In this document: positions 1-7,648 of the stretch, in pieces | How positions within the stretch are numbered: position 1 is the first letter of the stretch | Layout of the letters: the number at the start of each line of letters is the position of its first letter | NCBI GenBank assembly: GCA_030832085.1 | Contig: JAURJU010000075.1 | Span: forward strand, 1-61,225 | Direction: 5' to 3' | DNA length: 61,225 bases | Source of the DNA: Chitinophagales bacterium | GTDB taxonomy: Bacteria > Bacteroidota > Bacteroidia > Chitinophagales > Chitinophagaceae | Translations under genes and position numbers: made by a program | Notes under the pieces: generated by a model | The model's input: only the letters and a program-made list of their open reading frames with translations | Database searches by the model: none | Told to the model about the DNA's origin: nothing

Positions 1-395
1 ACGGATTTGCTGTTGTAGATCCTGTTGGTTTCATGAATACCAAACAGGGCATCTTTCAGGGATGGATATCCATCAAAGTCAATGGAATTCCTGTACAGCG
101 TGTACAATGCCTCTTGCGGCGCACTGTTGGTTTCATGCTCTCCAAATTGAACCCGAAAATGGTTGTTTCTCTTTTTCAGTTTTTGGTGTGAGGAATGCCC
201 TACAATCTGGTTGATTGAAAAACGCATCCACCAAACGCGGCGCATGCCTGTCAACAGCCCTTTATCACTGAAATCGAAAAGATGGGAACAGGTGAAAATA
301 TATTGCCGCATGCGGTACCATCCCAGCGACAGAAAACTGTCGAAATCATTGGGCGCCAGGTGCTCCGGGTGTTCAGTGCGGTGGTAGATGGTCAT
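1..395 (-). CDS. Arginyl-tRNA--protein transferase-like protein (partial, C-terminus outside window)
   Basis: The first 131 residues are visible and the frame stays open to the window edge. The N-terminus (HPEHLAPNDFDSFLSLGW, then YRMRQYIF, then RRVWWMRF) and a later ALYTLYRNSIDFDG stretch resemble the short Bacteroidota proteins annotated as arginine-tRNA-protein transferase (COG2935, GNAT-like fold), which add amino acids to protein N-termini. The N-terminal Cys pairs of the proteobacterial enzymes are not visible. The start is well supported: ATG at 395 follows an AAGGAG Shine-Dalgarno six bases upstream and lies 9 bases after the stop of the preceding oxidoreductase gene, so translation is probably coupled. 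Family assignment is from remembered sequence character only and the activity is unproven. Confidence 0.5.
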   Translation of the reverse strand, partial: MTIYHRTEHPEHLAPNDFDSFLSLGWYRMRQYIFTCSHLFDFSDKGLLTGMRRVWWMRFSINQIVGHSSHQKLKKRNNHFRVQFGEHETNSAPQEALYTLYRNSIDFDGYPSLKDALFGIHETNRIYNSKS

Positions 396-404
396 TTGTA
401 CTCC

Positions 405-1769
405 TTAATGCACGGCAAGATAAGGGTGTTTCCATGGTGATCGGTAATTCCGTTGAAGCATTGCAGTTGCTTCACTGTCATTGACAACAAGGCGCCTGAC
501 AGGGTCATAACGCAATGGACGCTGGAGTTTCATGGACATGTTGGCCAGTATGCAGGATGCAGTGGAAATATGTCCTTCTTCAATATCAGCAACAGGTTTT
601 ATACCCTTGTCAATGGCATGAAGAAAATTTTTCATGTGCTCACGTGTTGCAGGTGCAGCAAAGAGTTCAATGTCTTTTTCTGTAAGGTCTTCTGGATATT
701 TTTCCTTTTCAAGGACCACGTCACGGTGAATTTTTTCGCCCTTGCCAGATGGAATGAAGTCGTATTTCATGGTGCTTCCACACAGTGTTCCGTTTTCTCC
801 ATAGATCTTGAACGACCATGGGTATTCCGGGTCTGCAGCAGTACCCCAGGTGCGGTGTTGCCAGACGCAATTCAGTCCCTCATATTCAAAGACCGCTGTT
901 TGGGTATCTGCAATATTGCTTTTGCCAGGATTGCTGCCATAGATGCCGCCAGTTGAACTGATCCTGTTGGGCCAGCCAAGGTCAAGCATCCAACGCACGG
1001 TATCGAACATGTGGATGCACATGTCTCCCATGATGCCGTTGCCATATTCCATAAAGGCACGCCACCATCGACGGTGGGGTAAACCATCGTATTCCCTGAG
1101 GGGCGCGGGGCCTGTCCACATCTCATAATCCAAAAAATCTGGAACGGCTTGTACCGCTGGATTGCTGTTGTTGCGCATGTGGTAGTAACAGCACATTTCA
1201 ATATGGTGCACCTTGCCCAGCAGTCCGGCATCCACAATGTTTTTCTTTGCTTCAACCAGATGAGGCGTACTTCTTCGTTGTGTGCCCACTTGTACGGTCC
1301 GGTTGTATTTTCTTGCTGTGGCAAGAATGGCCTCCCCTTCCAGCACATCAACACTGATGGGCTTTTGAAGATAAACATGGGCGCCGGACTTGATCGATTC
1401 GATTGCCTGCAGTGCATGCCAATGGTCTGGAGAACCAATCAGCACCATCTCGGGTTTTTCAGCCGCCAGCATTTTTCGGTAGTCACCATAGGTTGGGATG
1501 GATGCAGAGGACTTTGATCTTTCAGCAACCAGCGATGCAGCAGTTTGCAGTTGCTGTTTGTCAACATCGCAAAGTCCAACCACTTCAATGGGCGCCACCT
1601 GCATCAACCTGAACAGGTCGCTTTTGCCATACCAGCCTGTGCCAATCAGGGCAACCCTGCGCGGATTTGCAAGTGCAAGTGCATCCAATCGCGATGCCTT
1701 GAAGGTGGACAGCGCAAACAATGCAGCACTGTTTCTGATGAAGTTTCGTCTGGTGTTCGCTTGTTGCAT
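405..1769 (-). CDS. Gfo/Idh/MocA family oxidoreductase, Tat-exported
   Basis: A 454-residue secreted NAD(P)-dependent oxidoreductase. I chose the internal ATG at 1769 (longer frame from 1814) because it puts the twin-arginine motif RRNFIR at residues 7-12, followed by a hydrophobic AALFALSTF stretch. The Rossmann nucleotide-binding segment VALIGTGWYG lies at about 39-48. The conserved EKP motif is present as YLQKP (E replaced by Q), and the substrate-domain motif GDMCIHMFDTVRW is visible. This subfamily, with DHWHA and GTQRR signatures, is widespread in Bacteroidota and Planctomycetota and is linked to periplasmic sugar oxidation. It is preceded on the same strand by an alpha/alpha-toroid glycosidase-like gene and followed 9 bases later by the aminoacyl-transferase-like gene. 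Family confident, substrate unknown. Confidence 0.85.
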   Translation of the reverse strand: MQQANTRRNFIRNSAALFALSTFKASRLDALALANPRRVALIGTGWYGKSDLFRLMQVAPIEVVGLCDVDKQQLQTAASLVAERSKSSASIPTYGDYRKMLAAEKPEMVLIGSPDHWHALQAIESIKSGAHVYLQKPISVDVLEGEAILATARKYNRTVQVGTQRRSTPHLVEAKKNIVDAGLLGKVHHIEMCCYYHMRNNSNPAVQAVPDFLDYEMWTGPAPLREYDGLPHRRWWRAFMEYGNGIMGDMCIHMFDTVRWMLDLGWPNRISSTGGIYGSNPGKSNIADTQTAVFEYEGLNCVWQHRTWGTAADPEYPWSFKIYGENGTLCGSTMKYDFIPSGKGEKIHRDVVLEKEKYPEDLTEKDIELFAAPATREHMKNFLHAIDKGIKPVADIEEGHISTASCILANMSMKLQRPLRYDPVRRLVVNDSEATAMLQRNYRSPWKHPYLAVH

Positions 1770-1833
1770 GGTTGATGTTGGACGCTGTGGAACTGTATTG
1801 AAAAGATAAGACAAACTGCTGGTTTATAAACCC

Positions 1834-3435
1834 CTATATCCCGCTAATTTCCAGGTAAACTGTTTCTCCTGCTTTCAATGCAAGCGGCAGTCCCTGGGAC
1901 AGGGATTTGCCGTTTGTTGTTGTGGTTTTCTCACTGCCGACGGACTTCACCCGATAGGATTTTTCCTGCTCTACCACAAACCATTCCTGGAACTGGTTGA
2001 TCCTCGGATAGTCTGCAGGGAAATGCATCATTGTTTTGTGACGGGGCTTGTCAAATTTTAATTTCCCTTTCCATCCTGTGGGGGTTGATACTGAAATTTT
2101 TACGCCTGTTGCAGTCCTGACGGCACCAATCAAAAGGTCCTTGTCCCATTCCGATGGAACGATTCCCTGTGTTTTCCACAGGCAATACATGATGGTCGTT
2201 CGCGCAAAATTTCCATCGCCATGCCATCCCTCTATCAAACCATCGGATTGCTGCATGGCCCACATTACCTTGATTTCACTGTCCAGCCATTCCTTGGCCG
2301 AGGGGATCGATTCGCGGTTGTAGAGGTTCAAGGTGCCTTCGATGGCGTCTGCGTACCCATCTGCACTGCTTCCTTCCCAAGGGTGGTTCCTGTATTTTTT
2401 ATTGAGGGATGAGAGTGCTTTGATGACTGCATTGCTGTAGGCCGGGACGGAGTCGATCCTTGAAATGAACCAATAGGCATTGAGGGTATACCCAAAATTA
2501 TCTGCCAGTCTTTTGGACAGGACCATTCCGTTTTTGGGATTGACTTCGTCATAAAAAAGTCCATCCTCATTTCGACCGACCTCAAGGATGCGATCCATCA
2601 TGGCATGGATGAAAGGCTTCCAGATTTTTCTTTTTTCCGGCATTGCAAAATGCGTGGCAATATACACTTCACACAAGCCTGAAATGATTTCGCAACCATG
2701 ATCCCTGATGCGCAGGTGGTCCAATGCGGTTGTGGGCAATTCCTTTGCGTTCAGGTAATGGTCAGCAATCTCAATGGCCCAGTCGAGGTATTTTCTATTT
2801 CCGGTGAACCAGTACATCCGCGACAAGACCTGCAACAGGTCACCGTTCACTTCTACAGTTGCACTGTTGCCATACCAACTGCCATGGATGTTTTTTGCAA
2901 CCCTGGTGAGCCGGGGAAGGTCATCGAGTATTTCCAGCATGCGCGCACTCCATGGACTTTTCCCCAACCATTCCGTGAGTGGAATGAGGCCATCTTTCAT
3001 GTATTCTGCAGCGCCAAAAATCAGCTGGTTGGTATCGATGGTTTCGTTCCTGAATCCCTTTTTTGAAAAAGAGTAGGTGTCAGGAAGTTTCCCTATCCTT
3101 GATGTGAGACGCTGTTCTGTCTTTAGCATCTGCAATGCTGTTTCTTTGAAAAAATCAGGCATCAGGATGGAGGAGGTCAATACCATGAATGGATAGTTGT
3201 CTGCAGCAGCATCCCAGGCATTCCAGAAATCCTTTGAATCATTGATGTTTCTTGGGATGAGTCCTGTGGAGGAATCTGCGTAACGCATCCATGCATTCAC
3301 ATAATTGATGCAACGGTTGAAGCCTTCGTTGACCAGCTTTCCCTGCTCAGCTGCGAGTTTGAATTCAGGGTCAATGTTTTGGGCATTTGCCAGACCCGCG
3401 AAGAACACCAACAACAAGGCAATCAGGAATTTCAT
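1834..3435 (-). CDS. Secreted alpha/alpha-toroid (six-hairpin glycosidase-like) protein
   Basis: A 533-residue protein whose ATG at 3435 gives a clean signal peptide (MKFLIALLLVFFAGLANAQ). The body is rich in paired helices with aromatic/acidic motifs (FWNAWDAAADNYP, NGDLLQVLSRMYWFTG, GFNRCINYVNAWMRY, DGLIEGWHGDGNFARTT), the look of an (alpha/alpha)6 toroid as in unsaturated glycuronyl hydrolases and related glycosidases. A small beta-rich C-terminal part (about 440-533) follows. I cannot place it in a GH family and see no certain catalytic pair. It sits 64 bases upstream of the Tat-exported oxidoreductase on the same strand, so the two are probably co-transcribed and may act on one glycan. 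It is divergent from the next gene with only 41 bases between start codons. Confidence 0.6.
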   Translation of the reverse strand: MKFLIALLLVFFAGLANAQNIDPEFKLAAEQGKLVNEGFNRCINYVNAWMRYADSSTGLIPRNINDSKDFWNAWDAAADNYPFMVLTSSILMPDFFKETALQMLKTEQRLTSRIGKLPDTYSFSKKGFRNETIDTNQLIFGAAEYMKDGLIPLTEWLGKSPWSARMLEILDDLPRLTRVAKNIHGSWYGNSATVEVNGDLLQVLSRMYWFTGNRKYLDWAIEIADHYLNAKELPTTALDHLRIRDHGCEIISGLCEVYIATHFAMPEKRKIWKPFIHAMMDRILEVGRNEDGLFYDEVNPKNGMVLSKRLADNFGYTLNAYWFISRIDSVPAYSNAVIKALSSLNKKYRNHPWEGSSADGYADAIEGTLNLYNRESIPSAKEWLDSEIKVMWAMQQSDGLIEGWHGDGNFARTTIMYCLWKTQGIVPSEWDKDLLIGAVRTATGVKISVSTPTGWKGKLKFDKPRHKTMMHFPADYPRINQFQEWFVVEQEKSYRVKSVGSEKTTTTNGKSLSQGLPLALKAGETVYLEISGI

Positions 3436-3476
3436 ATTTTCATCATTTGGTAGTACCATCAAAAGGTCCGAAAATT

Positions 3477-4469
3477 ATGAACAATCATCAAAACAATGGG
3501 CAATGCATTTCCTGGGGCATTATCGGTTGCGGCAATGTAACAGAACTCAAAAGTGGACCGGCATTCAATAAAGTGCCTGATTCTCGGTTGCATGCCGTGA
3601 TGCGCAGGGATGCATTGAAAGCAGAAGATTATGCGGCGCGACATGGTGTGCCTGTTTGGTACAACGACGCCAATTCCCTGATCAATGATTCTGCCATCAA
3701 TGCCATTTATATTGCAACGCCCCCAAAATTCCATGAGGAATATGCCATTGCCGCATTGGAAAAAGGCAAGGCTGTTTATGTAGAAAAACCGGTTGCTGTT
3801 TCAGTGGCCGCTTCTAAAAGAATGGCCGATGCTGTAATGGCCAACAATGGAAAGCTGGTCGTGGCCCACTACCGGAGAGGATTGCCCATGTTTTTGAAAA
3901 TAAAAGAATTGGTTGAAGCAGGTGCGGTGGGTAAGGTAAAAAACATCCGCTTGACCATGTTTCAAACACACAGAACTGACATTGTTGCCCAAACAGGGTT
4001 CAACTGGCGTGTAGATCCCGAATATGCAGGTGGCGGTTATTTTTATGATTTGGCACCACACCAGCTCGACATCATCCAGTTTATTTTTGGTGAAGCCCTT
4101 CGCAAGGCCGGTGCCGCCGCACATCAAACCAATTTTTATGCAGCGGAAGATGCAGTATCTGGAATTATGGAGCTTCCCAACAATATTTTGTTTCAGGGCG
4201 ATTGGAATTTCTCAATGCCAGACATCATGAAGGAAGACAGCTGCCTGATCATTGGAGAAAAAGGCTACCTCAAGTTTCCATTTTTTGGATCATCGCTAAG
4301 GATTGTGTCAACAGCAGGTGAGGACCTGATTTCCTTCGATCATCCGCAAAACATTCAGCATCCCATGATCAGCAAGGTGGTAGACTATTTTTTAGAACGG
4401 GGTGAAAATCCCTGCTCCATCGAAGAGGCCATCAAGAGCATGGAAGTGATGGAAACCTTTGCACGTTAA
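3477..4469 (+). CDS. Gfo/Idh/MocA family oxidoreductase, cytoplasmic
   Basis: A 330-residue oxidoreductase, and the only one of the seven paralogues in the window without a signal sequence. The ATG at 3477 leaves eleven residues before the Rossmann segment WGIIGCGNVTE. The EKP motif is intact (VYVEKPVAVS), and GGGYFYDLAPHQLDIIQFIFG is the family's central region. It should oxidise or epimerise a sugar or polyol with bound NAD(P). The start is 41 bases from the divergent toroid gene, so both promoters must overlap each other or the coding ends. Downstream on the same strand lies the propeller/cytochrome gene, with a TAnnTTTG-type element directly after this gene's stop codon. Confidence 0.82.
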   Translation: MNNHQNNGQCISWGIIGCGNVTELKSGPAFNKVPDSRLHAVMRRDALKAEDYAARHGVPVWYNDANSLINDSAINAIYIATPPKFHEEYAIAALEKGKAVYVEKPVAVSVAASKRMADAVMANNGKLVVAHYRRGLPMFLKIKELVEAGAVGKVKNIRLTMFQTHRTDIVAQTGFNWRVDPEYAGGGYFYDLAPHQLDIIQFIFGEALRKAGAAAHQTNFYAAEDAVSGIMELPNNILFQGDWNFSMPDIMKEDSCLIIGEKGYLKFPFFGSSLRIVSTAGEDLISFDHPQNIQHPMISKVVDYFLERGENPCSIEEAIKSMEVMETFAR

Positions 4470-4476
4470 CTACTTG

Positions 4477-4484
4477 TATATTTG
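4477..4484 (+). promoter_or_regulatory. Candidate Bacteroidota -7 element (TATATTTG)
   Basis: TATATTTG is an exact match to the TAnnTTTG consensus and lies 46 bases before the chosen start of the propeller/cytochrome gene. A TTTG at 4458-4461 could be the -33 element, but the 15-base spacer is shorter than usual. It begins 8 bases after the upstream stop codon. The assignment rests on consensus match only. Confidence 0.35.
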
Positions 4485-4530
4485 CCAAACCATCCAACGC
4501 ACTCATTTTCGTCATCGATCATTCAACGGT

Positions 4531-7500
4531 ATGCACATGCAAAACAACATCAACCCTGCACGCATTTCATTGGTCATTTTTCTCTTCCTGGCCGTTCTTT
4601 CCTATACCCTGCCAAAGTATGGCTTCAACATTGCGGCAACGCACAAGGACAGCCTTACCCCTGCACAAATGCGGCTTCCAGAAAACGCCCTGAAAGGGCT
4701 TTCTGTTGCCTATGGACTGCAGGTGCAGTTGATGGCGACAGAGCCCATGTTGCAAAATCCCACCAACATTGATGTTGATGAAAGGGGAAGGATTTGGGTG
4801 ACGGAAGCATATAACTATCGACCCAACCTCAATGGCAATCCAACAACACCCAACGGCGATCGCATCATGATCCTTGAGGACAGGAATGGCGATGCAAAAA
4901 TAGATACAGCAAAACTTTTTTACCAGGGCCCGGAGATCAATGCGCCCTTGGGCATTGCCGTATTGGGCAAGCGGGTGATTGTAGCACAAAGTCCTTATGT
5001 CTGGAATTTCTACGACGATAACGGCGATGACAAGGCCGATCGAAAAGAAATCATGTTCCAGGGCATTGAAGGGGAGCAGCATGACCATGGCATGCACACC
5101 TTCAGTTTTGGTCCGGATGGAAAACTGTATTTCAACTTCGGCAACAATGGAAAAACATTGAAAGACAGCAAGGGCAATACGGTTCTGGACCAGGACGGGG
5201 ATGAAATCGGTCCGAAAAAATACAAGCAAGGCATGGTGTTCCGATGTGATCCCGATGGCTCACGTGTGGAATGCCTGGGGGATAATTTCAGGAACCCTTA
5301 TGAAGTGGCCGTAGACAGCTATGGCACCATGTGGCAAAGTGACAATGATGATGATGGCAACAAGGGAACACGCATCAACTACGTAATGCCCTATGGCAAT
5401 TACGGGTATACCGATGAAATTACGGGTGCCGGATGGAATTCGTCGCGTACGAACATGGAAGACTCCATTCCATTGCGGCATTGGCATTTGAATGATCCGG
5501 GAGCAGTTCCCAATGTACTGCAAACCGGTGCCGGATCGCCGACAGGTCTATTGGTATATGAGGGAACGCTTTTGCCGGAGGCTTTTCAGCACCAACTCAT
5601 CCATGCGGATGCCGGCCCCAATGTGGTCCGGGCTTATTCCATCCAGAACCAGGATGCTGGTTATGGGGCCAGCATTGTAAACATACTGAAGGGTGAAAAC
5701 GACCGTTGGTTCAGGCCTGCAGACGTTTGTGTTGCACCCGATGGTTCTCTGATTGTGGCCGACTGGTACGACCCGGGGGTGGGTGGACACCAGGCGGGTG
5801 ATCAGACCAGGGGAAGGATCTACCGGGTAGCCCCGGCAAAAGCAGCTGCATACACCATGCCTTCATTTGATTTTACAACGGTTGAAGGTGCAATGGTTGC
5901 CCTTCAAAACGCAAACCTGGTGGTGCGGTACCATGCTTTCACGGCCTTGCAGCAATTTGGGAAAAAGGCAATCTCCCCTTTGGAAAAGCAATGGAAGTCT
6001 GATGCCGATCCTGCTTTGCGGGCAAGGGCATTCTGGAGTCTTGTAAAAATGCCTGGAGCGAAGCCAGAAAAATACATCAAACAGGCGCAGCAGGAAAAAA
6101 ATCCACAGCTAAGGATGCTGGCGATCAGGGCAAGCCTTCAGCTCAAAGGCAATACCACTGCCGTTTTGAACGCACTGAAACTTGATCCTGACCCTCAGGT
6201 AAGAAGGGAGTGCATCATCGCCCTTCACCACAACAAAAGCCCTGAATCGGCCGCCATATGGGCCACCCTGGCTACACAGTATGATGGAAAAGACAGGTGG
6301 TACCTGGAGGCCCTGGGCATAGGCGCGGACGGACAATGGGATGCTTTTTTCAGCGCCTACCTTGATATCGTGAAGGATCCCACAAAAGACGCAGCCGGAA
6401 GGGATTTGGTCTGGAGGGCAAGAACAGAAAAAGCAGTTCCTTATTTGGCAGGGCTGGCTGCTGATGGCAGCTCCCCGCTCAAGACAAGGCTCCGTTATTT
6501 CCGTGCTTTTGATTTTAACGATGGCCCTGCAAAAACTGCAGCATTGTTGAAGATGGTTGCAGATAACAAGGCAAGCGACCTTGCCATGGACAAGTTGGCG
6601 CTTTTCTCATTGAATCCAGATGCCATAAAAAATATGCCAGCAGCACAGAGGGCATTGAAAAATGTCCTGGATGCCAGCTATGGCACCAGGGACTACCTGG
6701 ATCTGGTGGCTTTGTACAACAGGAAAGATGAGCAGCACAGATTGCTTGAGATGGCCATTGCAAAGAACAACGAAGACCTGGGAAGAACTGCGGCAAAGAC
6801 CCTGATTGGTTTTGGCGGACAGGCGGAGGCATGGAAAACCATCAATGAAACGGACAATACCAGGTCGATGGGCCTTTTGAATGCACTTTCCAAAGTAGGC
6901 AATACCATATCTGTTGATCTCTTGCAGGCAGTAGCCTTGGGCATTCGTTTTCCTGAACCCATGAGAAAATATGCCGCTGTCAGGATTGGCAAAAGTGGTG
7001 AAGGAGAAAAAAGGGTATTGGAGATCCTGAAATCGGGGATGGTACCAGAAGCGCTGATCCCGGATGTAGTGGAGGGTGTCGGGTCATCATGGCGCCAGGC
7101 CGTTCGCATCGAGGCCAGAAGTTATTTGCCCAAGAAAGCAGCGGTGGAAGTCGTGGACAAGGTTCCAACCATTGACGAAATCAATGCAATGAAAGCCAAT
7201 GCAACGAATGGCAAAGCGATATTCGCTTCCAACTGCGCGGTCTGCCACAAGGCCAATGGAGAAGGATTGGATTTTGGTCCGGCCCTTTCAGAAATTGGTT
7301 CCAAATATGCAAAGGATGCGATGCTCAAGGCAATCGTTTACCCCTCTGAGGGCATCAGTTTCGGATATGAAGGATGGGTGTTGAAAATGAAGGACGGTTC
7401 CGATATGGTGGGCATCATGGCCAGCAAAACAAAAACGGAAATTGAACTGAAAATGCCAGGAGGGATGGTACAAAAACTAAAAACATCTTCGGTGAAGTCC

Positions 7501-7608
7501 ATGGAACAAATGAAAGTTTCCATGATGCCTGCCGGATTGCATGCGAGTATGTCTGCACAGGAAATGGCAGACCTCCTGTCCTATCTCGATGGGCTCAAAA
7601 GAAAATAA
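4531..7608 (+). CDS. PVC-type beta-propeller / HEAT repeat / cytochrome c protein
   Basis: A secreted 1025-residue protein. A membrane-anchor or signal-like segment (ISLVIFLFLAVLSYTL) is followed by a six-bladed beta-propeller of the 'membrane-bound dehydrogenase' type (about 70-430; GPEINAPLG, FGPDGKLYFNFG, NPYEVAVDSYG, QSDNDDDGNKG, ADWYDPG). Helical HEAT-like repeats span about 450-830, and a C-terminal mono-heme cytochrome c domain has CAVCH at about residue 902. This architecture is typical of Planctomycetes and Verrucomicrobia heme proteins and is also found in Bacteroidota. The usual inference is a periplasmic sugar or alcohol dehydrogenase passing electrons to its own heme, but the substrate is unknown. 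Start candidates are ATG 4531 and 4537; I chose the first. A penicillin acylase gene follows after 40 bases. Confidence 0.85.
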   Translation: MHMQNNINPARISLVIFLFLAVLSYTLPKYGFNIAATHKDSLTPAQMRLPENALKGLSVAYGLQVQLMATEPMLQNPTNIDVDERGRIWVTEAYNYRPNLNGNPTTPNGDRIMILEDRNGDAKIDTAKLFYQGPEINAPLGIAVLGKRVIVAQSPYVWNFYDDNGDDKADRKEIMFQGIEGEQHDHGMHTFSFGPDGKLYFNFGNNGKTLKDSKGNTVLDQDGDEIGPKKYKQGMVFRCDPDGSRVECLGDNFRNPYEVAVDSYGTMWQSDNDDDGNKGTRINYVMPYGNYGYTDEITGAGWNSSRTNMEDSIPLRHWHLNDPGAVPNVLQTGAGSPTGLLVYEGTLLPEAFQHQLIHADAGPNVVRAYSIQNQDAGYGASIVNILKGENDRWFRPADVCVAPDGSLIVADWYDPGVGGHQAGDQTRGRIYRVAPAKAAAYTMPSFDFTTVEGAMVALQNANLVVRYHAFTALQQFGKKAISPLEKQWKSDADPALRARAFWSLVKMPGAKPEKYIKQAQQEKNPQLRMLAIRASLQLKGNTTAVLNALKLDPDPQVRRECIIALHHNKSPESAAIWATLATQYDGKDRWYLEALGIGADGQWDAFFSAYLDIVKDPTKDAAGRDLVWRARTEKAVPYLAGLAADGSSPLKTRLRYFRAFDFNDGPAKTAALLKMVADNKASDLAMDKLALFSLNPDAIKNMPAAQRALKNVLDASYGTRDYLDLVALYNRKDEQHRLLEMAIAKNNEDLGRTAAKTLIGFGGQAEAWKTINETDNTRSMGLLNALSKVGNTISVDLLQAVALGIRFPEPMRKYAAVRIGKSGEGEKRVLEILKSGMVPEALIPDVVEGVGSSWRQAVRIEARSYLPKKAAVEVVDKVPTIDEINAMKANATNGKAIFASNCAVCHKANGEGLDFGPALSEIGSKYAKDAMLKAIVYPSEGISFGYEGWVLKMKDGSDMVGIMASKTKTEIELKMPGGMVQKLKTSSVKSMEQMKVSMMPAGLHASMSAQEMADLLSYLDGLKRK

Positions 7609-7648
7609 GCAGGAATGATTGGTGTAACTTGCATCCAAACCAGGTTGC

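Noticed and set aside
453-956. Plus-strand frames opposite the first oxidoreductase, including one of 167 residues
   Set aside because: They are antisense to a clear Gfo/Idh gene and rich in Cys, His and Phe, as expected of reverse-frame translation.
405-1769. Assignment of the long Tat oxidoreductases to GH109 (NAD-dependent N-acetylgalactosaminidase)
   Set aside because: GH109 shares this fold and Tat export, but I cannot confirm its diagnostic residues by eye in any of the seven proteins. General family naming is safer.
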